64,000 nucleotides of DNA from Schaalia sp. ZJ405 (GTDB lineage: Bacteria; Actinomycetota; Actinomycetes; Actinomycetales; Actinomycetaceae): NCBI RefSeq assembly GCF_011038885.2, contig NZ_CP064952.1, positions 434,001 through 498,000 of the forward strand. The letters are read 5' to 3'. Below the pieces are notes generated by a model that did not search any database, was not told the origin of the DNA, and worked only from the letters and a program-made list of their open reading frames with translations. Position numbers and translations under genes: made by a program. Positions within the stretch are counted from its first letter, which is position 1. Every line of letters begins with the position of its first letter. Below are positions 51,978-61,936 of this stretch, piece after piece.

Positions 51978-53018
51978 GTGGGAACAACGACGTATCTTGT
52001 CACCGGTGGGGCCGGACATCTCGGTTCGACGATTGTTCGTTTCCTCGCGCGAAGCGGGAGTCGGGTCCGTTCCCTTGTTCTTCCGCACCAGCGTTCCCCG
52101 CGTTTTCCTTCGGTCGACGTGGTCACAGGAGATGTCACCAACCCGGATTCGTTAAAACCATTCTTCTCTGGCATCACCGGGGAGAACGCCGTGCTCATCC
52201 ACACGGTGGGGCTCATCTCGATTGGAGGAGTGTCCAAGAGAGCTCTCTATCACGTGAACGTCGACGGCACCCGAAACGTCATCGAGGCGGCGATCCGCCA
52301 GGGGATTCGTCGAATCGTCCACGTCTCGTCAGTTCACGCGATCCCGGAACCGCAGGATCCGTCCTCGATCATCCGCGAAGTTACCCATTTTGACCCCGAC
52401 CTCGTCGTTGGGGACTACGCGAAAAGCAAAGCAGTGGCCACGCAGATGGTGCTTGATCACGTGGGGAAAGGAACAGAGATCCTCGTCGTTCATCCCTCCG
52501 GAATTCTCGGTCCCTATGACCGAGGAGGAAATCATCTTGTTCACATGATTGATCTGCGTAGACGAGGACATCTGCCGTTTGCTGTACGCGGTGGCTACGA
52601 CTTTGTTGATGTTCGAGACGTTGCGCAGGGCTGCATTAACGCCACAACAATGGGACGTGACGGGGGAACATATCTCCTGTCGGGTCATTATGCGCAGGTG
52701 TCTGAGGTGCTCGAAATGGTCGACCGTAGCCGGGTTCCGGCGATGCCGCGAGTGCTCGCGACAGCCTGTGCCCCAATTGCCGAGGGCGTCGCCCGAGTGT
52801 TGAATACTCAACCGTTATTCACGCGGTACGCGATTCACACATTGGGAACCAACGGCCGCTTCACCCACGACGCGGCCACGCGTGAACTGGGATTCATCCC
52901 TCGGCCGCTCCGACAGTCTGTTGAAGATACGGTCGCCTATCTTGGGGGAGAGCGCCGGGGTCTCCTGGAATCAGTTGAGTGGCGGCGCCTCCTTCCTCGC
53001 CCCGCTACCTCTCGCTGA
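51978..53018 (+). CDS. NAD-dependent epimerase/dehydratase-like (extended SDR) protein
   Basis: The 346-residue protein has an N-terminal Rossmann motif TGGAGHLGST, DVTNPD, HVSSVHA, and YAKSK as the Tyr/Lys pair. The C-terminal part (from about 250) has the looser sequence usual for extended SDRs of the sterol-dehydrogenase/flavonol-reductase type. The GTG start at 51978 has only a weak ribosome site. It stands alone between the LacI regulator and the MMPL transporter. Its substrate, possibly a sugar nucleotide or an isoprenoid/sterol-like alcohol, cannot be told. Confidence 0.82.
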   Translation: MGTTTYLVTGGAGHLGSTIVRFLARSGSRVRSLVLPHQRSPRFPSVDVVTGDVTNPDSLKPFFSGITGENAVLIHTVGLISIGGVSKRALYHVNVDGTRNVIEAAIRQGIRRIVHVSSVHAIPEPQDPSSIIREVTHFDPDLVVGDYAKSKAVATQMVLDHVGKGTEILVVHPSGILGPYDRGGNHLVHMIDLRRRGHLPFAVRGGYDFVDVRDVAQGCINATTMGRDGGTYLLSGHYAQVSEVLEMVDRSRVPAMPRVLATACAPIAEGVARVLNTQPLFTRYAIHTLGTNGRFTHDAATRELGFIPRPLRQSVEDTVAYLGGERRGLLESVEWRRLLPRPATSR

Positions 53019-53220
53019 CAGGCCCCCAGCGCACTACTGAGCCAGTGTGAGGTGAGTATGGAGGTAGCGTGGTGCTTTTTGGCCACCCAGCACGCCACTA
53101 ACCCGAACTAATGTATAAGATTTGTCACATTCCCTCGCAGAAAAGTGTGTAGGGTGGAAGAGAGCTCTCGTCTCGACATACGGGTAAGGTATCGCTGCAG
53201 GTCAACGAAGGAATCGTTCA

Positions 53221-56200
53221 GTGCTCGATCGCATCGCGAAGTTTCTCGTTACAGGGCGGGTCATTATCACGGCGATAATGGTCGCCCTGACGATTGCGTG
53301 CGCGTTCGCCATCCCTCGGGTTGGTGTCATCTCGGACATGGCTAAATACCTTCCCCACAGCTCATCCATGAAGCAAGGAATTGCGATCATCGACGAGGAA
53401 TTTCCCGCCGAGACGCAAGACAACACAATTCGCGTGATGGTCAGTGGACTCTCCCAGGACAAACGCGACGCGATGCGAACGCGACTCAAGGCACTCGACC
53501 ACGTCTCAAAGGTCGAATACCTGCGCGACTCACCTGACTACAACACGGATGAACACGCTCTCTACGTACTCCACACCACCGCCGGCTACGGGTCCACCGA
53601 GGAATTGGCGATCGAACGCGCCCTGACAAGCGACGCTTTTAGCGACGTGTCCGTGGAGGTACGCAGCGACAACCCGTCACCAACAAGTGAACTTCCCCTC
53701 TGGATCGTCCTCGTGGCCATTGCCCTGCTCGCTGCCATCCTTTTCGCGATGTGCCACTCATGGATCGAACCCATCCTCTTCTTCCTGACTATCGGAATGG
53801 CCATCGTTCTCAATCTGGGAACACACATTATCCGAGGATCCATCGCCGATATCACGTTCACGATCGGAGCCATCCTTCAGCTCGTCCTCTCAATGGACTA
53901 CTCGATCATCCTGGCAAACCGCTACCGTCAGGAACGAGCGAAAAACCCCACTCATTCCGACGCCATGATCACCGCCATCCGGCAATCCTTCTCTGCTATT
54001 ACTTCCGCGTCGATGACGACGATCGTCGGGCTGCTCATGCTGTGCTTCATGTCGCTCCTCATCGGCGCTGACCTGGGAATTGCCCTGGCGAAAGGCGTCT
54101 TCTTCTCGATGCTCTGCGTGTTCACCGTCCTTCCGACGCTGATCCTGGGGTGCGATCGATGGATCGTGGCCTCCAGCAAACCCGCATTGCACATCAACCT
54201 TCGACGGATCGCAGGATTCGAATACCGATTCCGCTGGTTCATCACCGGTGGATTCGTTGTCCTTTTCGTCGGCTCGCTGATCCTCAGCATGGGGACTCCG
54301 ATCGCCTACACCCTGGACAAGAAAGATCCGATCGCCCAGGTGTTCCCCAAGACGAACCCGCTCGTCCTCGTTTATCGTCACGAGGACGAAGCGGCCGCCG
54401 CCGCACTCGCTGACACACTGGAAGACCACGCCGGGGTGAGGACCGTAGACGCATACTCAACGACGCTTGGTCGCCAGCGCACCGTTGAGGACATGACGCA
54501 GTTCCTCGCCACTGTTGACGACACGGGAACCCTCAACACATCGACGGTGAAAATGGTGTACTACCTGGGCCACGGGGAAGACGGGCGTCGCACCATGTCA
54601 GCCGGTGAGTTCTTGACCTTCCTCGCATCAGACCTGGCGAAACATCCTGACTTTTCCACCCGCTTAGCTGGAGACCTGACGAAGAATATCTCTGAGATCC
54701 GGCGATTTGCCGATAGGGAGGCACTCACCGAGCAGCTGTCGATCTCCGACCTTGCGTCCTTCCTCAAAATTGATGCAGCGCAGGTGCGTCGCGTTCTGCT
54801 CGCATCGGTCATCGGCGGTGGTCAAGGTGATCCGGGAACAATGAAACTGGCAACCTTCACCCGTTTCATCACCGATGAACTTGCGCGAAATCCCGACTAT
54901 TCGGGACAGTTTTCCGCCGAAACGATCGGTCAACTCAGCCAGCTACGCACATTCACCAACGTGGGGAAGATGACGCGTCGCACCGATCCTCACAATCTTG
55001 CGCAGATTCTCGACGAAGACCCCACGGCCATCGCATACGCCGCGATGGTGTACATGGCGGATTCCGGCATCTACGATGCGTCGACGATGACGCTCCCTCA
55101 ATTCGTGGAGGTGATGAATTCCGAGGTTACGGCAGATCCGTTCTTCGCCTCGGCAATCGATGCGAAGCAGCGTGAACAGCTGAAAACACTTGCGACATTC
55201 ACCGATACGACCGCGATGACGACACCGGCTGACTCTTTCGCGCTCGCAAAACTCTTGAGTCTGCCCGCCGATCAGGTCGGTGCGGTCCTCGCGGCCAAAG
55301 CGCAGTCCGAAGGCGCAGATCCGTCCTCGTCCCTTGCCTCTACCCCCGCAGACTTCGTCACTTTCCTTTGTAACACCGTTCTGGCTAACCCGTCGTCGGA
55401 TGCGGCCCAATCGTTCTCACCGGTGCAGGTGGCGCAACTGGAGAGCTTGCGTCAAATAATCAACACAGCGCGAGATGGACGCGCCTTGACCCCGGCGCAA
55501 TTGGCTCCGATCGTCGGATTGAATCCGCGAGATGTTGCGACAATCTACGCCTACTCGCGTTTTGACGAGGATGCGTCGACGTGGGAGGTGAGTCCGCAGA
55601 CCCTCGTCCATTTCCTCATTGACCACCCGGAATACGCTCCGACAGCACGACTAGAGGATCTTGACGTCGCGGCAGCAATCATTGACACCGCCGTGTCTGG
55701 TGCCAGCCTGACACCGGCGGAGATGGCCGCGCTTTTGGGGATCGATGCAGGACAGACGCGGGCGGCCTATCTGGTTTACGTTGCCGAACATGGAGACACG
55801 AGCGGATGGACCATGTCGGTAGAGGGCTTCCTGGATTACATGGTCACCACTGTCCTGGCATCTCCTGCGGCGGCCGGTCAGTTCACCGACGAACAAGAAC
55901 GTCATATTCGGGGCGCTCATGCTCTGGTCAACGCGGTTATCGCAGACACCCCTTATTCGGCGGATGACATGGCATCACTGCTTGCCTTTGCCAATCCGAG
56001 GACCACGGCACATGATATTGCCGCAGCGTATCTCGTCGCGGGGATGCTTGAGGATTTCGATGAGTCCTGGACGATGTCACTCAACGAATTCTTTGATGTC
56101 CTTGCCACGGACGTTCTCGACGACTCGCGTTTGTCAGGAATGATTGATACTTCAACGCGCAAGGATATTGCTCGGCAGCATCAGACGCTTGTTGACAATC

Positions 56201-56895
56201 TGGCAAACCTTGTGGGTCAGCACTGGTCACGCCTTGTCATCACAACGATTCTTCCTCTGGAGTCCCCTGAGACAACGGAATTTATTCGGTCGATTCTCCA
56301 CACTTGTGACGAAGAATTCTCCGGGGAATGCCACCTCGTTGGACAATCCGCGATGATTGACGAGCTCGCCGCATCTTTCCCGAATGAAAATCTCCTCATT
56401 ACGGGGCTCACTGCGGCATCGATTTTCGTTGTTGTTGCCGTGGCGTTCTTCTCGTTGTCGGTTCCGCTTCTTTTGGTGCTTCTTGTCCAGTGCGGCGTAT
56501 TTATGACAACAACCGTTATTGGATTGCAGGGGTATAACAACTACTACCTCGCCCAGTTGATGGTTCAATGTCTCCTCATGGGCGCGACGATTGACTATGG
56601 AATTGTCCTGACCACGTACTACCGACAAAACCGCACGTCGATGGGGATTTCTCGCTCCCTTGCTGAAGCGTATGACGGGTCGATTCACACGATCGCAACG
56701 TCCGGCGCAATCATGGTGGTGATCACGGGGATCCTCGGTTTCCTTTTCGACAATCCAACCGTCGGGCAGATATGTCGAACAATTTCCATCGGAGCGTTTA
56801 CCGCGATCTCACTCATTGTTTTCGTTTTACCGGCGTTGCTGGCCTGTCTTGATCGTTTCGTTGGGGGACGAGGACGTCGCCGCTCCCTACACTAA
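53221..56895 (+). CDS. MMPL/RND-family transporter with tandem-repeat ectodomain
   Basis: The 1224-residue protein starts at a GTG following GAAGGAATCGTTCA. It has an N-terminal MMPL half (helix at 10-30, then helices 155-320 with DYSIILANRYRQER) and a C-terminal half (helices from about 1055, with the equivalent DYGIVLTTYYRQNR). MMPL proteins export lipids or other hydrophobic compounds with the proton gradient. Between the halves lies an extracellular segment of about 530 residues (about 456-985) made of six and a half repeats of 75-88 residues, each with an alpha-helical pattern starting TMSxxxFxxFL and containing LAxLLxxxxxxV. This insertion roughly doubles the usual size. Confidence 0.88.
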   Translation: MLDRIAKFLVTGRVIITAIMVALTIACAFAIPRVGVISDMAKYLPHSSSMKQGIAIIDEEFPAETQDNTIRVMVSGLSQDKRDAMRTRLKALDHVSKVEYLRDSPDYNTDEHALYVLHTTAGYGSTEELAIERALTSDAFSDVSVEVRSDNPSPTSELPLWIVLVAIALLAAILFAMCHSWIEPILFFLTIGMAIVLNLGTHIIRGSIADITFTIGAILQLVLSMDYSIILANRYRQERAKNPTHSDAMITAIRQSFSAITSASMTTIVGLLMLCFMSLLIGADLGIALAKGVFFSMLCVFTVLPTLILGCDRWIVASSKPALHINLRRIAGFEYRFRWFITGGFVVLFVGSLILSMGTPIAYTLDKKDPIAQVFPKTNPLVLVYRHEDEAAAAALADTLEDHAGVRTVDAYSTTLGRQRTVEDMTQFLATVDDTGTLNTSTVKMVYYLGHGEDGRRTMSAGEFLTFLASDLAKHPDFSTRLAGDLTKNISEIRRFADREALTEQLSISDLASFLKIDAAQVRRVLLASVIGGGQGDPGTMKLATFTRFITDELARNPDYSGQFSAETIGQLSQLRTFTNVGKMTRRTDPHNLAQILDEDPTAIAYAAMVYMADSGIYDASTMTLPQFVEVMNSEVTADPFFASAIDAKQREQLKTLATFTDTTAMTTPADSFALAKLLSLPADQVGAVLAAKAQSEGADPSSSLASTPADFVTFLCNTVLANPSSDAAQSFSPVQVAQLESLRQIINTARDGRALTPAQLAPIVGLNPRDVATIYAYSRFDEDASTWEVSPQTLVHFLIDHPEYAPTARLEDLDVAAAIIDTAVSGASLTPAEMAALLGIDAGQTRAAYLVYVAEHGDTSGWTMSVEGFLDYMVTTVLASPAAAGQFTDEQERHIRGAHALVNAVIADTPYSADDMASLLAFANPRTTAHDIAAAYLVAGMLEDFDESWTMSLNEFFDVLATDVLDDSRLSGMIDTSTRKDIARQHQTLVDNLANLVGQHWSRLVITTILPLESPETTEFIRSILHTCDEEFSGECHLVGQSAMIDELAASFPNENLLITGLTAASIFVVVAVAFFSLSVPLLLVLLVQCGVFMTTTVIGLQGYNNYYLAQLMVQCLLMGATIDYGIVLTTYYRQNRTSMGISRSLAEAYDGSIHTIATSGAIMVVITGILGFLFDNPTVGQICRTISIGAFTAISLIVFVLPALLACLDRFVGGRGRRRSLH

Positions 56896-56962
56896 CCGTC
56901 CTTGGAGCGAGTGCGCCTTTTCTGGGTGAACCCTCCGGGGACGAGGACGAAGCGGGAATTCT

Positions 56963-57535
56963 TCAGCTTTCGTCTGTGACCCGGGTCCGCACGATCCATA
57001 GTCCGAACTCGTTCAACGCCTCCTGGAGTCGTGTCTTCGTGATCGACCCGTTCCTGGTGAGTACCGAATAGGATTCCTTCGCCTCGTGTGTCATCAAAGA
57101 TGTCGGTCTGAAACCGTTTTTCTCATAGAAAGCCAGGCGACGTCGACGCTGCTCGTAATTGGACGAACTTTCGTCAACGGGTTCGATTTCAAGGATCTGT
57201 GTGCGTTCAGGGTAGACGCGTTGGAAAGCGTTGAGGATCTGGGAACCGAAACCCTGTCCCCGTAATTCCTCATCAACGGCGAGATACCCGAGGTAAACCA
57301 GGTCGGGTGCTGCGAATGAATAGCTCAACCCCCTCACCTGCGTCGGGTCTTCCTCTTCGCACCACGCGAAGAAATTGCATGATCGACGAAGCGCATTGAC
57401 GTGGAGAAGGGGCAGGGGTGCTTGTTCAGAAACAGGGAAGGCCTTGGTGTAGAGGGCATGAACCTGACGGGTCTGTGAACTCCGATCCCATCGGACGGGG
57501 CGCGGACGCAGGATGGTTCTCTTCGCTTTCGACAT
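56963..57535 (-). CDS. GNAT-family N-acetyltransferase
   Basis: The 190-residue protein has the acetyl-CoA loop RGQGFGSQIL and, later, the FYEKNGFRP strand-turn typical of GNAT proteins. The last 40 residues are an extra segment. It has no visible ribosome site before the ATG at 57535. It may be transcribed alone; 67 bases separate its stop from the converging MMPL gene, and a copy of CGAGGACGA (56942-56950) lies in that gap. The substrate is unknown. Confidence 0.85.
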   Translation of the reverse strand: MSKAKRTILRPRPVRWDRSSQTRQVHALYTKAFPVSEQAPLPLLHVNALRRSCNFFAWCEEEDPTQVRGLSYSFAAPDLVYLGYLAVDEELRGQGFGSQILNAFQRVYPERTQILEIEPVDESSSNYEQRRRRLAFYEKNGFRPTSLMTHEAKESYSVLTRNGSITKTRLQEALNEFGLWIVRTRVTDES

Positions 57536-57835
57536 AGGTTGAGCATATGGGGTCTGTGCTCAGGTCGCGACCCTTGGTGTGTGAGATTGGCAGGGGAAGG
57601 CCAACGACAGGTACACGGGGGAGTGTATTTATCAAGGATATATTAGCCAAAATCTGATACTTTCATGCCTACACTTTCTTCATTAGATGAATATCAGATG
57701 CGGTTAGAGAATTTTTAGCGTTTTGAATTAGACTTAATAATCCGATATTTGTTCCTCGTGTGGTGTGAAAAAAGACTATTCGTAACTAAGGGGTGAGGTC
57801 GTACTGGCCGGGGATGTGGCGTGGTGGGTGGTTGA
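57536..57835. other. AT-rich junction upstream of the acquired operon region
   Basis: About 170 bases (57625-57790) are markedly AT-rich compared with everything to the left. ATCTGATA (57652-57659) and TATCAGAT (57692-57699) form a perfect inverted repeat 32 bases apart. There is no gene. It probably includes the GNAT promoter and marks the boundary of foreign DNA. Confidence 0.4.
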
Positions 57836-58039
57836 GCGGGTGAACTCATTGAAGGAAGAGATTCTCACGCTCCTCATCTGGAAGACTTCGACGTGTTTGA
57901 CACTGCTGACATAGGCCCTGATTTAACAAGTTTCTGCTACTTCGACAACCACGGTTCGGAGGTTATCGGACAACGTTTTGAGTCCAAACTGTTCGGTCTT
58001 TGCCAGCAGACGGCCTCAAGCCAGGTGCGCCTGGCTTGA
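57836..58039 (+). pseudogene. Possible N-terminal remnant of a transposase (ISL3-like)
   Basis: A start-less frame, open from 57836 to a TGA at 58037-58039, encodes LEDFDVFDTADIGPDLTSFC, then YFDNHGSEVIGQRFE. The pattern LxLT...xxLGxEVxGQRxE resembles the start of some actinobacterial ISL3-type transposases. It is cut off after about 65 codons inside a long perfect hairpin. I rely on recall of the family, so this is tentative. Confidence 0.3.
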
Positions 58040-58046
58040 GGCCGTC
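58009..58046. repeat. Perfect 17-bp hairpin
   Basis: GACGGCCTCAAGCCAGG (58009-58025) pairs without mismatch with CCTGGCTTGAGGCCGTC (58030-58046) around TGCG. No T-tract follows on either strand, so it may be a Rho-independent-like stop for the minus-strand operon lacking its U-tail, or part of a mobile element. Confidence 0.6.
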
Positions 58047-58298
58047 ACGCCGGACGCTTCTACTGGCAAAAGGCTGCCATCGCCGAGGAAGTAACCTGTG
58101 ACGCCATTGCGATAACGGACGCGTGCTTGACCTCCTTGCATTCTTCGATCTACCCCGCTACCAGTGCCAGCCCCACCGAAGTCTCCTCGAAATCGAAGAA
58201 TGAAAACCCATCTGTACCCTCGCAGGCGAGGAGCCTGTCTTCTGTAACCCGCATGTTTTGGGTTGTCTCCTGTTTAGGAATAGGTGGCCTGGAGGTAT
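58047..58298. other. Non-coding region after the beta-glucoside operon
   Basis: About 250 bases follow the GH1 gene on the minus strand. I see no gene; a short CCTCGC-AG-GCGAGG symmetry lies near 58218-58231. It may hold the operon's transcription end. Confidence 0.4.
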
Positions 58299-59609
58299 TC
58301 AATCGAGTTTTTTCTCATCTGTTGTGCCACAGTAGCTGCCCAGATAAGAGAGGCTAGGCTTCGGAAGACGTTTTTGTGTGGATCTGTCTACAGCGATCAA
58401 ACCGAACTGCATGGAGAAACCTTTCTGCCATTCAAAATTATCGAGCAGACTCCAGCAGAAATAGCCTTTAATAGGAAGACCATCGGCTATGCACTTTCGA
58501 ACGCCTGCCAGGGCGGTCTCAATAAATGCGACCCTGCGAGTATCATCAGAGGTGGCAATGCCGTTCTCTGTGACGATGAGATCTCCGTGGAAGTCTTGTG
58601 CAACCCTGCGAAGAACATTCTCTAGACCCTGCGGATAGTATTCGTAATCCATCTGTGTCAACTCCGCTCCGTCGGGAGTGGTCATACTACCGTTGTGGTC
58701 GTGGCGATTACGGGTGTAGTTCTGAACACCCAGGAAATCGTCATCTGCGATGGATGGAAGATAATGCGTGAATTCTTCATTCCATTCCGTCTGTGCAGAT
58801 CCTTCGCCTCCGGGAAGTGCCTGGATATCGTGCAGACTCAGGGTAAGACCAACCTTGATATGAGGGCAGACTTCCCGAATGACAGCGCGGGCAGCTCGGT
58901 GAGCTTCCATCACCAGTTCATCGCCGCGAGAGGTTCTTGGGCTGGTAAAGCACTGCGGATCGGCAACCCCAAACACTCTCTTATTTTCCTCGGCCATTTC
59001 CGCCTGATTAGCAATCATTTTCTCGATGTTCAAGCCCATCTGGACCTGACTGTCAGACGTAGTTCCGGTGGCCTGTGCTTTGGTAAGTTGGGCAATGATC
59101 TGGCGGGAAATAGCGGCTACCTGGATGCCCATATTGGCTTCGTTGAGAGTGCAGACGTACCTTAACTCACTGCCCAACTTCTCCATAACGTAGCGGACAT
59201 AACGAGCAAAATCACTGGGCGTTGTTTCTGCCTCCCAACCACCTTTGGAAATCAGCCACTTTGGGCTGGAAAAATGGTGGAGTGTGATAACTGGCTCCAG
59301 GCCGTTGGCCTTGCAGGAGGCAATCACATCCCGGTAATGTTGTACGGCATCCGCGTCAAAAGCTCCCTCCTGTGGCTCAATCCGAGCCCACTCGATGGAG
59401 AAACGATAGGCGTTTAGTCCAGCCGTGGCCATCAGCTGAATATCTTCTTCGTAACGGTTGTAGTGATCCACGGCATCCAGGGAGGGTTCAACGTAACTGG
59501 TGTGAACCATCTGCTCCTGTGCCCAGAAGTCGCTGTTGATGTTGTTGCCTTCAACCTGATGTGCGGCGGTGGCAGCACCGATGAAAAATCCACTGGCAAA
59601 TTCATGCAT
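58299..59609 (-). CDS. Glycoside hydrolase family 1 beta-glucosidase
   Basis: The 436-residue protein has the GH1 barrel with GAATAAHQVEG at 11-21, HHFSSPKWL at 111-119, the acid/base glutamate at 157 in TLNEAN (consensus TFNEP) and the nucleophile at 348 in VTENG. It ends with the conserved WSLLDNFEW. AGAGAAGGTTTTGTC precedes the ATG. It probably hydrolyses non-phosphorylated beta-glucosides, since the operon has a GPH symporter and not a PTS. It is the last gene of a four-gene minus-strand operon, with lower GC than the rest of the window. Confidence 0.95.
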   Translation of the reverse strand: MHEFASGFFIGAATAAHQVEGNNINSDFWAQEQMVHTSYVEPSLDAVDHYNRYEEDIQLMATAGLNAYRFSIEWARIEPQEGAFDADAVQHYRDVIASCKANGLEPVITLHHFSSPKWLISKGGWEAETTPSDFARYVRYVMEKLGSELRYVCTLNEANMGIQVAAISRQIIAQLTKAQATGTTSDSQVQMGLNIEKMIANQAEMAEENKRVFGVADPQCFTSPRTSRGDELVMEAHRAARAVIREVCPHIKVGLTLSLHDIQALPGGEGSAQTEWNEEFTHYLPSIADDDFLGVQNYTRNRHDHNGSMTTPDGAELTQMDYEYYPQGLENVLRRVAQDFHGDLIVTENGIATSDDTRRVAFIETALAGVRKCIADGLPIKGYFCWSLLDNFEWQKGFSMQFGLIAVDRSTQKRLPKPSLSYLGSYCGTTDEKKLD

Positions 59610-59623
59610 GACAAAACCTTCTC

Positions 59624-61909
59624 TCAGTGATTGATCGAACCTTGATGTAGAGCTGAACGAAGTCCATTGAGCATTTCCTGATACTGTTCTTCTCCCATCG
59701 CAGCGAAGTTGGCAAGAGTCTTCAGCGGCATTGCAAATATAGTTGCTTGCTCAGTAGCATCTTTGGACTCCGTGCTGGTAGCGTTTTCCGTGGCGGCAGA
59801 GCCAAATGTCGTTCTTAGGATCTGACTAAGGGCGGCAGCGGTTTTGGGATTATCCATCAGTTCACTTAGTGTGGTAGATCCGTCAATAATCATCGGTGGT
59901 ATTTTGTTAGTGGTGAACTGTAGTTCACCACTCAGTTGAATATCATCGCTGGCGTGTCCAACCAGTACCTCATATTTACCGGAGGCTGCATACCAATCGT
60001 CAATATCCTCATTATACCAACTCAGATCGCGTGCAGTAATCTCTAACGTCACAGTTTTAGTTTCTCCGCTCCGTAACGCTACTTTGGCAAAGCCCTTCAA
60101 TTCCTTAGTAGGACGGCTTGTGCAACCGGTTTTATCGCTGATATACAACTGCACGACTTCTTTGCCGTCTATTGGTCCGGTATTACTGACGACAACATTG
60201 ACCTGCACGGTTCCCTCATCGTCCATTTTATCGCTTGACAGCCAGAGATCTCTGTATTCAAACTGCGTATAGGACAATCCGTGCCCAAAAGCCCAGCGGA
60301 CAGGCATCTTTTTGGTATCGTAGTAACGATAACCAATGAATACCCCTTCGGCATATTTGACCTTTTTCCCATCTCCGGGGAAGTTCAAAAAACTGGGATT
60401 GTCTTCCACACGTAGAGGGAATGTCTCAGCTAGCCGGCCGCAGGGATTCGCTTCGCCCCACAGTAGGCGGTCGCAGGCTTCGCCTACGCCCTGACCCCCA
60501 AGATACATCTCCAATACGGCAGCCACATCTTCTGCCCAGGGACATTCGACGGGACTTCCGTTGTGGAGCACAACGATGGTGTTTGGTTGCACAGCGGCAA
60601 TCGCAGCAATCAAGCGGTCCTGGCAGGCAGGCAATTTCATGTTGACCCGGTCATAGCTTTCACCCTCAACGATGTCGGGCAGTCCCGCAAAGACTACGGC
60701 GGCCTCCGCCTCCCTTGCAGCATCTACAGCGGCACAAAAAGCGTCGGGATCTATCTCATCCCGGTCTGAAGGGAAACCCTCGGTATAGATAACATTTCGC
60801 CTCTTTACCTGTGCGCTTTGAAGAGCAGAGATGACTTTGCTGGCGTTGATATGACTGGAGCCGCCACCTTGATAGCGTGGCGTGAGCGCAAAACCTCCGA
60901 TGTAAGCAACCTTCGCTCCGGCCTTCAAGGGTAATGCACCGTTGTTTTCCAGTAGCACAGCACATTCAGTTTCCATTTCCACGGCTTTTTCGTGGTCGGC
61001 ATCCCGGTCAAATGTTGCTTCGGGATGGCGGTGGTCAACATAGGAGAAGACTACCTTGAGAATCCGCTCCACCGTTTGATCCAACAGGGCTTCATCCAAC
61101 GTTCCGTTTTTAATAGCGGCCACGATCTTTGCATCATTGACGCCGCCGGAAGAGGGCATTTCCAGATCTAGTCCGGCACGAACCCCCTGCACGCGGTTAT
61201 TGACTGCACCCCAATCAGTTACTACATAGCCCTCGAAGCCCCACTCCTCTCGAAGAACTTTACTGAGCAGCCACTCATTATCGGCTGAGTAGACACCGTT
61301 GATCTTGTTATAGCTGCACATGATGGTCTGTGGCTGCGATGCTTTGACAGCCTCCTCAAAGGCTGGGAGGTAGATCTCTCGCAACGTACGCTCATCCACT
61401 TCGGAGGAGCAGTTCATACGCCGATACTCCTGATTGTTGGCAGCGAAATGTTTTATGCTTGTGCCAACATCCCAGCTCTGTACACCGTCGATGTAAGCGG
61501 CAGCTATTTTTCCAGTCAAAAAAGGGTCTTCGGACAGATATTCAAAATTTCGACCACAAAGCGGGCTGCGTTTGATGTTCACGGCAGGTCCAAGCAGAAC
61601 GCCTAGGCCCTCCGCTTGGCACTCCTGGCCTAATGTGCTGCCAAGTTTTTTTGCGAGTTCTGGGTCAAAGCTGCTTGCAAGGGCACAGGCAGCAGGGAAA
61701 CAAACGGCCTCAATGCTTTCGTTCAAGCCGAGATGATCATCCCTACCATCGCCTTGCTTTCGAAGACCGTGTGGACCATCGGCGAACATCACAGCAGGGA
61801 TTCCCAATCGCTCGATAGGCTGCGTATGCCAGAAATCTGAGCCAGAACAGAGACTAGCTTTTTCTTCTAAAGTCATCTGAGAAATCAGCGCATGAATGTC
61901 GCGTGCCAT
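59624..61909 (-). CDS. Glycoside hydrolase family 3 beta-glucosidase (canonical order)
   Basis: The 761-residue enzyme has the usual order. The N-terminal barrel has DGPHGLRKQ, NIKRSPLCGRNFEYLSEDP, KHFAANNQE and the nucleophile Asp232 in VVTDWGA; the C-terminal domain has VLLENNGALPLK and GFALTPRYQGGGSS; a fibronectin-III-like domain carries FGHGLSYTQFEY and GKEVVQLYI. A short helical tail (about 660-761) follows. No signal peptide is present, so it acts inside the cell on imported glucosides. AAGGGAGAAGCTCCAC precedes the ATG. It lies 14 bases before the GH1 gene. Confidence 0.95.
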   Translation of the reverse strand: MARDIHALISQMTLEEKASLCSGSDFWHTQPIERLGIPAVMFADGPHGLRKQGDGRDDHLGLNESIEAVCFPAACALASSFDPELAKKLGSTLGQECQAEGLGVLLGPAVNIKRSPLCGRNFEYLSEDPFLTGKIAAAYIDGVQSWDVGTSIKHFAANNQEYRRMNCSSEVDERTLREIYLPAFEEAVKASQPQTIMCSYNKINGVYSADNEWLLSKVLREEWGFEGYVVTDWGAVNNRVQGVRAGLDLEMPSSGGVNDAKIVAAIKNGTLDEALLDQTVERILKVVFSYVDHRHPEATFDRDADHEKAVEMETECAVLLENNGALPLKAGAKVAYIGGFALTPRYQGGGSSHINASKVISALQSAQVKRRNVIYTEGFPSDRDEIDPDAFCAAVDAAREAEAAVVFAGLPDIVEGESYDRVNMKLPACQDRLIAAIAAVQPNTIVVLHNGSPVECPWAEDVAAVLEMYLGGQGVGEACDRLLWGEANPCGRLAETFPLRVEDNPSFLNFPGDGKKVKYAEGVFIGYRYYDTKKMPVRWAFGHGLSYTQFEYRDLWLSSDKMDDEGTVQVNVVVSNTGPIDGKEVVQLYISDKTGCTSRPTKELKGFAKVALRSGETKTVTLEITARDLSWYNEDIDDWYAASGKYEVLVGHASDDIQLSGELQFTTNKIPPMIIDGSTTLSELMDNPKTAAALSQILRTTFGSAATENATSTESKDATEQATIFAMPLKTLANFAAMGEEQYQEMLNGLRSALHQGSINH

Positions 61910-61936
61910 GTGGAGCTTCTCCCTTCTTAGGGTGTA

